Assembly: GCA_002205965.3 (NCBI GenBank)
Contig: NADL03000501.1
Location: 1,674,001-1,738,000 of the forward strand
Direction of reading: 5' to 3'
Source: Kappaphycus alvarezii
Lineage: Eukaryota > Rhodophyta > Florideophyceae > Gigartinales > Solieriaceae
DNA: 64,000 nucleotides
Under the pieces are notes generated by a model. That model saw only the letters and a program-made list of their open reading frames with translations, searched no databases and was not told the origin of the DNA. Numbering within the stretch: position 1 is the first letter of the stretch; each line of letters starts with the position of its first letter. Both the position numbers and the translations under genes were made by a program. Shown here piece after piece: positions 44,693 through 55,670 of the stretch.

Positions 44693-47110
44693 TTGCTAGA
44701 TGGGAGTAGATCGGGAAGAGTGTATTGATTCATGTTCTGTATCAGGCCGTTGGTAAGGTTTTCCGCAGTGTGAGCAAAGACGATTTATGATATTTCAAAC
44801 TTCTTGCATTTTTCACTAGCGGCATTTATATCTAACATGAGTCGCCTTTCAGACGTGCGAGATCCTTTTCTGAATTAAATCAAACAAAATTTTGTTGCTA
44901 TTGCATATTTCCACTGGAACTGCAAAGTCGGGATGTAGCTCATGGATTTCTTCTGCGGTGGTGTGCACCTATTCGAACATGCCAGCGAAGGCAATGAGCT
45001 CCGCAGCAAAAGCAGAGCGTACCGTTCGACGGGCCTTGTACTACTCAAATATGATAAGGATGGCTGTTCCAGATTTGTGTGCCAAGAACACAATGTATGT
45101 AATCTGTGAATTTTTGTGTCGGTTCATAGCAAAATAAGGGCCTGAATATCCAATTAGTGGGAAGGAGCTGGCACACAGGCGGCGGAATGTAATTCGTAAA
45201 GCATGTTTCTCCACATACTCGACAGATAGATTCGAGCGCTTGATGATATCGCATTGTACCTCGGTGAATATCTCAGCGTCAATCTGTGTCAGTTGGTAAA
45301 CTTCGATCATCAGGTTCGGTCGCGTGTGCGAAAGCCATGCGAGTTGCACACCAAGGGAAGTTGCGAGAGATTTATGCAATGAATGTACCCTTTGTTACAT
45401 CGTGAGAAAAGAATACTAATCCCGGTCGATGTGGAATCCAGTGAAAGGGATGGGGGGTAGTTTATCGTGAGCCATTTCAAATCGAGTAAATATGACCTTA
45501 AACTTCTCTCTGAACTCTCCGATCCCTGCTCTCTGCATATCATTAATATGTGATACAGAGAAGCCTTTGAGTAACCCGTTAATTGTAGCAACATAAAGGG
45601 TTCGGTCAGATCACATGGGTTTCATAGAAAGCTCGCTGCGATGAGGAGAATGCAGAGTTTTGTACCATAAATCGCCAGCATCACAGAGACCATATATAGG
45701 CTTGAAGATTTGGAAACACTGATAAAGTGACAAGGAAAACTCAGGTGCGATATTCCTGATGCATAAATCGCGCTGAGAACGAGGAACAGAGGATTAGAGA
45801 CATGCTTGGTGGGCATCCAAAGTAAAGACCAAGCAAGAGCAATTAAACGCCTCTTTGAGGCAGGTTTTAAGGTCTGACTGAGAGTCATAATTCGTTTCAA
45901 CTTATTTCTATGCCCCCCAATGAAGAAACGGGAGGCGAATTTAACAACGCCACCTTCTGTAGAATTGATCTCCGTGACAAAGCGGCTCTGTAAAACATTG
46001 CAATCAGGTGGAACTACTTCTTTGTCAATCACCTTAAACGTCCCGCAGTTGATTATTCATGTGAGTTCCTTTCGTTCAGTCTTCTAAATTTCGCGAGACG
46101 TGCGGCGTGGGTCACAGGGGTCGAGGATCTCTGTCATGAGCACAACGTTTTCATCAAATTTGTCGGCTGGAAACTGGTGATGGGATAGGAAACGATGTAA
46201 ACCCCAAAAGAAGGAACAAGAGGCATCGACTGAGGTGTGGTAAGGCTTAACCTGATCGAAGTTGAACGGAGACGTCACTGTTCAACGGTTACATAAATAA
46301 GTTTATTCGCGACCTATAGCAGATAAAATCCACGACCCGCTCCAATAGAAAATACGGTTTGCGGTATGCTTTTCCCGCCACACAAGCACTCTGGTACCAA
46401 TTTCAACAGTGATGTCGGCCGAAGGGGAACCCTTGTGACGAATCTCTCTTTGTACTCACAGACGACCCATTTCCTTCTCTATCTCTCGGCGGGCTGCTGT
46501 CGCGAGGGCGGAACGATGTTGAAGGGAGGCTCTGTAAATTGCGGGCTACCAAAACACACGAATGGAAGGGTATTACCCAAGGATGAGTTCCTATAGTAGG
46601 CCTTCTATGCCAAGCGTGTCATTTGTGGCCTTAACAGAAAAGGCTATTAGGAAATCATGTGATGCATCTGGGTAGACAGAGCGAAGTTTTCGAAAGTTTT
46701 TCCGTAAGGGGTCATTGTATAGTTCTCCTATCCCAAGCGCGTAGTGAACTTCCATCCCAGACTTGGTCTCAACACCGGCAGAGCGGGTAATAGAGACGAA
46801 TGTGTCCCTAAATTGGGACCATCGGTAGACTCTAATAGAGTTTGGTAGCCTACTGTACAGAGAAACCCAGCATTCTAGAACGTTTCCCCATATAGTTTGA
46901 TTTGATATGTCATTCAGGAAACGGGCCGAGGTGAAATGGGTGAAGCTGCCAATTATAGGAATCAAAAGCCTGAATTAAAGGTATTAAATGTCCATTATGA
47001 CACGGTTATTGAATCTGATGCTCTCGGTGCCAAAAGAAACTTGGATTCGTCACGGGACATCTCGGATGCACTGAAATCTGTCACGTCCTTTCGAAAGATT
47101 CTGCGGTGCG

Positions 47111-48603
47111 TTGCTTCATTTTGTTTGCATGCCGGGTGGTTTCTTGTTTCAGAGAGGGATTGAAGGATGTGATACATCAGTAAGGATTGAATTTACTGGA
47201 TTATTTGGGAAAGAACTGCTATGCGAGTGTTTAAGTTATCTTGCCGCTAAACTGCTCAATTATGATGCATTATTTGTTATAGATGGAAATGTGAAGATTG
47301 TTACGGTATGTAATGTTTCAAATGAACTCGTAGAAAGGCCATAGATTGTTTCAGATGAGTTACATGGATTTGGTGAGAAGCTTTTGGAACTTATTCTGCG
47401 GAGTGAGCTTTCTAATTACGAATAGGACGTGAAGGGTTTCGCGGAATCAAATTAATGAACCTAAGGTGTTGGATCATTCCAGTAAAAAATGGAGGGAGTG
47501 TAAATGTAACGCTGATTTCGTTGATTTTTCATTTAGTAGGGGCCTGCCAAATGCAATCCTTTCTGTATCATGATTACTTCACTTACTTGTCTGCAATTAA
47601 TGAGCTATTATTCGCATGGAGATGAAGTTTTCTGAGCTATTCTCACAGCTACAGGATGGAGAGGAAATTGCACTTCTGCAAAGCAAGATGAAGGGAAACA
47701 ACCGAGAGGCATCCTGGAACACAACTTTTGCCGGTTACAGCAAAGATGAGAGGTTTAATTGTCATATAAAAGACCACGCCGCGTTCGTGCCGAGTTTGTG
47801 GTCGCAGGTGGGCATAATTACCCTATCTATGGAGTAATTGTACGCGTTTCAACTCAAGTTTATGGAACTGAAGATTATTGATGAAGAAGATGGTCTTTTA
47901 CAGGGGAACCCATAAGTTGAAATTGGTAAAGCGGTACACAAAGTTGCTCCGACTCTCGCGCATATCCTCATGGTATGCCAACAGGTGTTAGAGGTCCTGT
48001 TTGCTAAAATTTCCTTGTACTCAAGGATCCTATGTACTTGAACCCATAAGGAAAACCGCAGCAGACTCCAAATTATTTAGCTCTATTTTTTCTGCTAGCA
48101 GTTTTCTAACAAAAAGTTTCGTACAAAGCAGTCGAAAGCGTCAAAAAGATTATCGTGATGAAGGCAACGGAGGTGATGAAGAAAACACCGAAACAAATGC
48201 AAAATCATTATCACGTATAAGGATGAATCAGGGCAGTGAAGGCCGTGCTGGATCTATTTCGGATACAAAAAGAGCTGTGGCGACGGACAAAAAAGTTCAG
48301 TGCACGGAAACGGAAACTTAAGCAAGAAATACCGCTCAGACGGCACTGCCGGAGGTGGGGGAAGCTAATGACTCTGAGGGTGGAGGTGCGTCTCAGATAT
48401 CACCTCCGGAGGTGGAGGGACATAATGAATCTGAGGCAAAAGTTGCAGACAATTCGACCCAACTGGCGGTAGAGGGAATCACTGAGGATTTCAGGATCGT
48501 AGAAACAGACTTTGTTGATATTACGGCTAAGGGCGCTAAATCATTGGAAGGTAACATTTTGGACAAAGCGCAAGAGCCAGGAAAGAATGAGGAGAGCAAG
48601 TAG
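47111..48603 (+). pseudogene. decayed plus-strand coding pieces, unknown family
   Basis: Consecutive plus-strand frames (47111-47344, 47616-47837, 48001-48321, 48355-48603) look protein-like. The first has CLSYLAAKLLNYDALFVIDG, the second KFSELFSQLQDGEEIALLQS, the third a basic SSRKRQKDYRDEGNG, and the last is strongly acidic (ESEAKVADNSTQLAVEG). The shared strand and order suggest one broken gene of about 450 codons whose 5' end meets the copia fossil. I recognise no domain; a host effector-like or retroelement origin are both possible. Confidence 0.35.
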
Positions 48604-48953
48604 GTCCCCTTGGTGGAGGCGAAAAACGAATTGGGTTAATTTGTGCTTGATTGTGGAAACGTAAATGGTGTTCAACGGAAAAAATTGATCTCTTGCAACA
48701 TAGGTTGGGTTGTGGTGCAGTTGGTTTAAGTTTCTTTTAAGTTTATCTTCTATGCTTCATCATCACGCCCGTTAGTCACTGAAAGTAAACTGCCGCACAG
48801 AAGAATAATTTCTCTGTGAGAGTTTATTGTTCTGTGTAATTGTGATGATATAAAGGCACAATGCAAATGTGTCTGAGAATGTAATAGTCTCTACATACAA
48901 AACCGTGTTATAGTGGCGACTTTTCGATGTTTTGTATCCCTAAACAATCCTAG

Positions 48954-49392
48954 TGTCAATATATCGAGACATTGTTACTTGTGTCGACACCACGAAAGAA
49001 TATAAGGGTTGGTGCTGGTTTACACCAATATTTTAGTTGGTATCCCAGCATAATAGCTTGTCGAAGTATCGACAAACCACTAACTGTGCCGAGGTTTCGA
49101 CACAAAACTAACTGTTTCGACACTTCGACAGAATATAAGTGTCGAGATACCGACAAACCATTAATTTTGTCGCTACTCAAACATAATATTTGTGTCGGTA
49201 CACTTACAAAAGGTTCAATAAGCCAGAACTATCAGTTGTGAGACTCACAAAACATAATTTGTGATACCGCGCCACAAAACAACATGTTTCGATACCCCAA
49301 CACAAGGTGTGATTCGTTTCTGCCATCCGTGATTGCCTGTGTCGACACTCCAACACATTTATTATGTCGAAACTGCGACGACAAAAATTGTG
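48954..49392. repeat. degenerate 25-28 bp palindromic minisatellite, about 15 units
   Basis: Units begin TGTCGA and contain, after about four bases, TCGACA or CCGACA, so each unit core is an inverted repeat. The unit at 49059, TGTCGAAGTATCGACA, is a perfect 6-bp-arm hairpin with a 4-base loop. The core is followed by an A/T spacer such as AACCACTAACTG or AAACATAATTTG. Unit starts at 48954, 48982, 49010, 49059, 49087, 49115, 49140, 49168, 49193, 49237, 49262, 49287 and 49340 give mostly 25- or 28-base steps. No reading frame crosses it convincingly. Confidence 0.85.
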
Positions 49393-49419
49393 CTGCTCCG
49401 TAAACAACACTGTTATATG

Positions 49420-49436
49420 AGTACTACTACGTAGTA
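49420..49436. repeat. near-palindrome GTACTACTACGTAGTAC
   Basis: A 17-base imperfect palindrome just beyond the minisatellite. No role is assigned. Confidence 0.6.
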
Positions 49437-49461
49437 CGACAGAACTCTAACTGAGTAGTCT

Positions 49462-49745
49462 ACAAGACATATTCCTTGTGTAATAGGGGGAACAGGGGTC
49501 ATTTTCTCTCAGAGATATGTTGGCAGTTGATACCCGGTCAACTTGTATGCCAGTGTGGATATACTGATGCGAACCATTGTAATAATCAGTGAATTGCGAC
49601 GGAAACTGTAGATAGAACTTCATTCTGCCAGGAAGTAATGCAATGAATCGTTATTTACACATGTTAAGGCCCCCACGACACACCACATATCGTTTCATCA
49701 AAACAACGCAACTTTTGTTTACAATAAAGTATTCCTTGCGCTGTG
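49462..49745 (-). repeat. probable 3' LTR of the second minus-strand copia element
   Basis: It lies directly beyond the end of the copia pol (minus-strand direction). A purine stretch AGAGGACATTGGAG sits just before it, as a polypurine tract would. Part of it recurs at 28858-29010. The inner and outer edges both contain a TATTCCTTG(C/T)G motif (49725 and 49470). No 5' LTR could be paired by eye. Confidence 0.5.
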
Positions 49746-52700
49746 GCCGTCTGATCACACTCCTGTACTCCAATGTCCTCTTGAGGTGTTGGAGTAACTA
49801 TGTACGTTGAGGATGGTGTCCCTCAAATTGAGGAAGGCCGTTTCTTGGAGCGGCTTCGTGAAGAAATCAGCACCCATATCCCCTGTTGGATAATGCTGAA
49901 TGGAGACGTCAACTTGGTTGAGACGGTCTGTGATGAAGTAGTAACGGCCATCTATGTGCCTCTTTCGTTTGCTCTTAGACTTCTCATCATTTTTCTCCAA
50001 CAGTATTGCGCTTCAATTGTCCTGGAAAACAACGCTTTTGTCAGAAAAATAACCTCGCTCGCCAAGAAAGTTCTGTGTCCAAAGAACTTGGCCAACAAAG
50101 TCATCCACCACAATTAGTTTCAGTTCCAATAAACTCTTCCCATTAAGCTTCTGCTTTTGGGATCCAGAGTAGGGTATACTTTTTCGAAAGCTTAAGTATG
50201 CTTCGATTGGCTCCTACAGTCTGGATAGATGCATCAATCCAAAACTTAGCCACCACGGCTTCATCTACTTCCAAAGTCAAATAGAGATCCTTTTTTGACC
50301 GCAAATATTGGACAAATCTCCTAAGTTTTTCCCAATCGTCCATATACGCGGCACTTTGATCTGCTCCGAGCTGCTCGTTTTCGCTGTTCACATTGAACAG
50401 GTGAGCATTTGCTGGTGTGGTTGCCTCTCCGTTGAAATCCGCTGGTGCAATTTGCAATAATTCCTTCAAATTTCTCTTCATCACCACCCGCACCTTTCCT
50501 GGCTTTAAAAAGCTCAAAAAAATTCCAAAATACCTGTTTACATCTCGCAGATGGGCCTTAGGCTGGTTAATATTACCATAAAGTTCATTCAACTTGGAAA
50601 AAAGGTCATCAATCGCCCTTTGGCGATTAGGGGATTTAGACAAAGTCGTCAACGTGCCATCCAATCGTCATCTGAGCGCTATCTTTAGCTTTCTTACCAT
50701 CCGTTCTTTAAAAAAAGTCGCCTTTAAAGTCTAATGTTTTGTCCTCAACCTCTTTGATTGCAACCCACGAGTCGTAGGGATTTATGTTGACGTCCCACTC
50801 GGTTAATTGGGTCGATGCAATTTCACAGAAAATAAGTGCCCCTTGTAGGATTCCGTACAGCCCTTTGAAAGTTCAGCATATAGAACTTGCTTACCTTTCT
50901 CCAAAACAATGCGATTGTTCTACATTTTTGGGTCGATACGTTTGAGAATGTTTGCTATTTTCCCCTCAAACTTTACGAAAACCTCCTTTTCGTCCAAGTC
51001 CGTCTGTAAATAAGCGCCGGGGACATCAACGCTTTTACTTATCGGGATTGTTCCGCTGCAATCGTCGCTATGAGTAGAAGTGCTTCTATAAGTATTGTAG
51101 AGGAGGAGGAAGACTGTTTTGTCAATGCGTTTTCGCTGCTTCCCGTCTTCTACGCATCCACGCACTTTGACTGTCTCGTCATTTTTTATTTGAGTAACAT
51201 CAAGTAATTTAATGCTTTGGCCTTTTCCCGCTCGCTCATTCCGCTTGGATCTCTCGGCCTGAGCGCTTTGTGGCCTTAAATTTTTCCCATTTCCTTTTGT
51301 ACAGCAGTGGTCCCTCGCACTCCGAATTTCTTAAGGCACCCATTCATACTGTATTGGGTCATCATTACTCCCGCAAGATCTTTTTTACATGGGATCCCTA
51401 CGTCATCTGAAGCTTCTATGTCGAACTCGGGTGCCTTAGTCTCTGTGGCGGCCGTAGACTCGTCGCAAACAGCCAATATTGCACCCTCAACGTCTCCCAT
51501 CATGAGTATTGTCGCTAAATCGTATCTTGGGGCATTCTTTCCCTGAGATTGTAAAGCATTGTCCGCGGGCCGTAATTTTCCCAACTCTGCCCGGATGGTG
51601 CTACATTACCTTCCTGCTGTGCATTTTTGACAGCTTTACCCTCGGTATCCTCTAGCACTCTTGCAATTCCTGCTGGCACTAGTATTGCATCTTTGTTGGC
51701 ACTATCTTCGTCAAAATCATTACCAAATGCCTCTGTTGTTGAGGCTCAAATTTCCGGCTGGTCTTTAGCGTCCATATTACCCTCTTCTTCTGAGGTTTCG
51801 TCCATTCCAGCGGTAGAGCCCATTTATTCAATTTAACTGTCTTCACTGTCAGTCTCGTCGTATTCGGCGTCAATGCCCTCGTCTTCTTCCTAACCAGCGT
51901 TGTAAGGCCACAGGTCGCCGCGATTGTCGCGGAATTCGATCCGTACTATATTATTCTTCGGAGCCAGGCGGTGGACCCATTATATTACATACTGGGGCAT
52001 TATACACTCCTTCCAATGGTTTCAGCTAATTACTCTTCCGGTATTTAGGCTGAAAAAGTAGTACCCTCCTTGACGCGCTCTTGTGGGCCGTAGGGGGATG
52101 GCACCGATTGTGCGGCTTTTCATGCTATTATCAGGTTCCTCGTGTGTTTGGACCTACTATCCAAACACAATTGAATAATTACGATTGTAGTTGATGCGGT
52201 TCTGCGTAACACTCTCCCGTGGTGCGAGGACTTCCGAGATACCGTCAAGGTCGGGTAACCCATTCTTAAAGAACTTTTTTGCGTGAACCAACTCTGTAAT
52301 GCTGCGTTCTGGCAGCCTTCTCCTTTTGTTGAAGGGGAGCATCTGATACAAAACTCCTACTCCTTCCTTTAAGTGGCGTATATGACGTTCTATGACGGGC
52401 GTGTTTTCACTGGCGGCCACTGCATTCACATCCATCTGTGCCTCTTCACGAATTCGCTCCCATAAATTGACCTTGAAATCTCTTTGCCGATACGCAGTTG
52501 CATTTTTCTACCTGTTGATACTAGTAAGTCATCTTTGCAGCTTCCGGCCGCTTCTGATGTGCAGATTTTGATTTTCTCGGTGATTGAGACAACAAACCTT
52601 ATGCCGTTGACTAAGCACGCGTCTACGAGAAGGTGGAGGTACTTAAGGCGCTCCCGGATGGATTTTGGTATCTTGACTGGTACCAAACTTACGGGGAAGG

Positions 52701-54140
52701 GCTTATAATTTGTTTTCTTCCTTTTAGGTGCTCCAATTGAGGGTCTAAATATGTCGTTGGTGTTGGCCACACCTTGTAGCGTAACGGGGCAGTTCTTTGG
52801 TACTTTTGTGATTTTCTCGAGATGGCGATCGCGGAAGAGGGAAGAGCAAAGTAGTTTAGAGGCGTCTGGCACGCTTTGCCTGCCTCACCTCCGGCTTTGT
52901 GGACATTTTTTATTCCAGTCCACGGTCGAGATGAACAGTGCGACCTCCTTGCATTTTCTTTTGACGCTGAGGAACTGAGTTGCATAGAGGCTCCTTTACG
53001 CTCTCTCGAAACACCTTTTCCTCCCACCTGTTAAATGTAGCACAAACCCTTATTTACATGCGAGGTCAAAATTCACCTCGAAACGCTTTGTGACTCTTCC
53101 GAGGGATAGAAATTTAGCAACTGCTGCTGTATCAAACAATAAGTTTCCGTATCTTTCTAGATACCACACGTACCTCACCTCCTTATGTCCATCGTTGCAG
53201 GTTATTTTCATTGGACAAGGTAATCGCCTGATGTTTATCAGCATGCGAGAATCACAGAATAGTTCGATTGTTGACATAATATCCAGGCCGGGTAGTACTT
53301 ATCTGTTGCTCTAACCATACGAATTTAAACTCTCATTTCCTAAATTTTCTCCTTATGCAAGGAGTAATTCTGCTTGCTCCATCTCCTCGATCGTTCCGCT
53401 TTCTCATTTAGTCTGGCAGAGGACTACTCCATCGTTTTACATCTCACCGTCGCCGAACGAATCTTAACATAGGGGAACCACTTCTCCACTTTTCCCTGTC
53501 ATCACTTCTGTAGTGTCGTTCCCTTTACTCTACCAACTGTACAGCTCCGGACAATTGCGCCACAAACAGCCCTTTTCTCCACATTTATTACAGACAAGGT
53601 CCAATAGATGCCTTCCAATCTTGTGCTTTCCACCTGTTGCGAGTAAGGCACCCTCACTTGTGCCGCTCCCCCTCCCTCGATACTTACGTCATCGTGTATG
53701 CCACCCTGTCCATTAGAGGCCCCGGATCTTTGGAACGTGGCCACTGCTTCCAATTTGAGAGCATACTGTAAGCTCTAGTGATGCCGGAAAGGTAGTTGTG
53801 TTTGTTTTGGAGGAAATCATTTTGTAATTCTCTTCTGATCTCGCCATTTCTTGCAGGACAAGCCCGCTTAATATACATAATTGCTAGAAATGATTCCCCT
53901 GGTTTAGTCTCTGTCTCTATAGCCTGTTTGCCTGTTACTCCCTCACGTTTGGTGTCTTAGTGTGACTCCAGGATGCTGTCAGACATTCCCTGGAACATGG
54001 CGCCGAACGTGATTCCTATGTGTTCGAAAATCTCAGCAGCTGCTGTAAACATTTTCCAGAAGTCCACGGCTTCTTAATTTCGCTGCTGTCGGTTTTTCTT
54101 CAAGGCCTTGAGTGAATCATATTCCTTGAGTCCTGTGTGA
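49745..54140 (-). mobile_element. Ty1/copia retrotransposon fossil, Gag to RNase H
   Basis: Read leftward, the order Gag, integrase, reverse transcriptase, RNase H is clear. Gag is at about 54130-53690 (IKRACPARNGEIRRELQNDF), then a zinc-knuckle relic near 53570. Integrase is at 52872-52157 (VANTNDIFRPSIGAPK, later SENTPVIERHIRHLKEGV). Reverse transcriptase starts at 51584-51276 (MMTQYSMNGCLKKFG) and continues at 51165-50920 (SVDVPGAYLQTDLDEKEVFV). The connection/RNase H part is at 50664-50143 (ANAHLFNVNSENEQL, later VVAKFWIDASIQ), and the terminal GDMGADFFTKPLQ is at 49900-49850. It belongs to a copia lineage found in protists and algae and differs from the fossil at 40-47 kb. It is nearly full length but old, with breaks every few hundred bases. 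Confidence 0.88.
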
Positions 54141-54290
54141 CGGTAATTCTGCAGCTGTTTGTGCCTTATCGACTTTACAGCTTTCAGAAGCCTAACGAGT
54201 TTTTGATCCTTGTGTACTTTACCCCTGTCGCTTCGAGCTTCGAGCTTCCCTTTAGTAGCTTCAGATCATTTTACAACAACTACAGTATAT

Positions 54291-54346
54291 ATCTTTGTTC
54301 TGTTTTCCTTGTATCCGTATCTTTGTTATGTTTTCCTTGTATCAGC
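54291..54346 (+). repeat. 28-bp tandem duplication
   Basis: ATCTTTGTTCTGTTTTCCTT and ATCTTTGTTATGTTTTCCTT start 28 bases apart and stay matched through GTATC. The repeat lies where the 5' LTR/leader of the copia fossil would be. Confidence 0.85.
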
Positions 54347-54602
54347 GCTTGTGTTTTTCGTATTCTTGAACTTCTTTTTTGAATACCGCAGCTTCAAAAA
54401 TTTCATCTGGGGTTTTTGGTGCTTTTGGGTGCGAAGTAGTTTGATTCGAATCTTTCAGGGTGTTTATACATTTCCAAACGTCCAAGGAGAAGTTGGTGCA
54501 GTTCTGCTTTGCTAACTCCCCTATTTTCTCCTTATTGTTTCGGAATTGTGAAGCTCTGGCGCAGCTATTATAATTTTATAAGTTTACGCGTACCCTCGAA
54601 GG

Positions 54603-54776
54603 TCTGATAGGGGAAAATCGCCGGAAAAAGAGATACTCAGGACCAAATACCCCAAAGAGGTGTTGCAAGCGGCAAAAATGCTACCGTGGTATAGTTGGAC
54701 GAACAAAAAGGAGTGGATAAGGAAGACAGTTGAGAGGGCTGCAAGCAAGTATGGAAGGGGCAGGGTCTACCATTGA
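54603..54776 (+). pseudogene. short orphan coding fragment
   Basis: A 57-residue open tail ends at TGA 54774-54776 (KYPKEVLQAAKMLPWYSW... RAASKYGRGRVYH). The composition, with tryptophans, lysines and a helical pattern, looks like the C-terminus of a real protein, but nothing readable precedes it. The family is unknown. Confidence 0.3.
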
Positions 54777-55049
54777 TGCTCTGTGACTAGCGTAGAAAAA
54801 CGTTTTCTTGGGTCTGAAGTTGACTCTTAGCTTCCTACTACTCGAGACTTGACTTGAAGTTGTCTGCCAATTTGCTTGACCTGTCCATGAGGAAGCAGTT
54901 TAGTCAGCTTATATAGACTTTTGGGCAAACACTAAAGTCTCAAACAAACATACTAAGAAGCATAAAATGCATCAAATGGAATCGCGTGAACGAGAAAGAC
55001 TAACAGCAGATACTATCAGGATAAATATCTAGATTCTTTACTTAATATC
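54777..55049. other. gene-free spacer
   Basis: No frame or repeat recognised. Confidence 0.5.
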
Positions 55050-55670
55050 TTAGTCCTCTATATCAGAGCCAAAAAGTTCTCCCAAAATATCCATTCCACC
55101 CACACAGTCCACAAAAATATCCGCGAACAGCTTAGAATTCTCTTTTCTCTCTAGAAAAGTCCGAACAAAACTACAGAAGATGCCGGGAAATGCATAAAAA
55201 CACTTTATGTGTATGATATACTCTAAACCAAAGATACTTAAGAAACGAACAATCGATCTGGTCATCTTATTTACCATTCTCTAGATCAGACTCAAACAAC
55301 TCCTCAAAATATCCATGCTGCCCAAGCAGTCCCCAAAAATATCAGCGAACGGCTCATAACTCTCTATTTCCTCCTCGAAGATATCTAAACCACTAAAGAT
55401 GCCCCCATCCGATTCCAGCGTCGGGACCACTTGGTCCATACTGTCCAGCCCCGGCCCCACCATCCTAGCACTTTCCATGTCTCCTTCCCCCTCATGCTCT
55501 TCGTCCTGCTCTTCATCCTCCTCGTCATCCTCCTCGTCAACTTCATTCTTGTAGACCAATTCCGGGTCTGCCCACTCCTCAAAGGTCTCCCCAGCTCCCC
55601 ATCGACTTTCAACTCCTGCCCCTCACCTATCTCCTCCGCCTCATCCTCGACGAACAAGCGACGCACGAAT
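55050..55670 (-). pseudogene. acidic protein relic with an internal duplicated segment
   Basis: Minus-strand frames between 55670 and 55050 encode a very acidic stretch (NEVDEEDDEEDEEQDEEHEG) followed by FADIFGDCLGSMDIL. A second, diverged copy of that last segment occurs 221 bases further on (FADIFVDCVGGMDILGELF). The acidic part and the duplicated part lie in different frames, so the unit is broken or spliced. No family recognised. The repeated hydrophobic/acidic motif could be a short interaction motif, but that is speculation. Confidence 0.35.
55062..55370 (+). repeat. diverged direct repeat of about 85 bp, 221 bp apart
   Basis: AAAATATCCATTCCACCCAC... at 55085 and AAAATATCCATGCTGCCCAA... 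at 55306 align through GCGAAC.GCT.A.AA.TCTC. It encodes the repeated FADIF..C segment on the minus strand. Confidence 0.8.

Larger units (their letters stand above)
40331..47250 (-). mobile_element. Ty1/copia retrotransposon fossil, split by a hAT element
   Basis: Read leftward, the minus strand keeps copia pol parts in order. A GAG-pre-integrase/integrase start lies near 47170-46990 and the integrase core at 46965-46591 (LYSRLPNSIRVYRWSQF, later SVYPDASHDFLIAFSVKATNDT). Reverse transcriptase follows at 46032-45620 (PPDCNVLQSRFVTEI, later GGHRNKLKRIMT) and RNase H at about 45379-44880 (LAWLSHTRPNLM, later IGYSGPYF). The last pol coding reaches the hAT element's right edge at 44685 and resumes beyond its left edge at 40941 with VEQWIVRNNPGK. 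No Gag is recognised and the outer limits are estimates. The element is old, with many breaks across roughly 3 kb of its own sequence. Confidence 0.82.

Noticed and set aside
48954-49392. CRISPR array
   Set aside because: The repeated part diverges as much as the spacers, units are 25-28 bp in total, no cas genes exist, and the DNA is eukaryotic.
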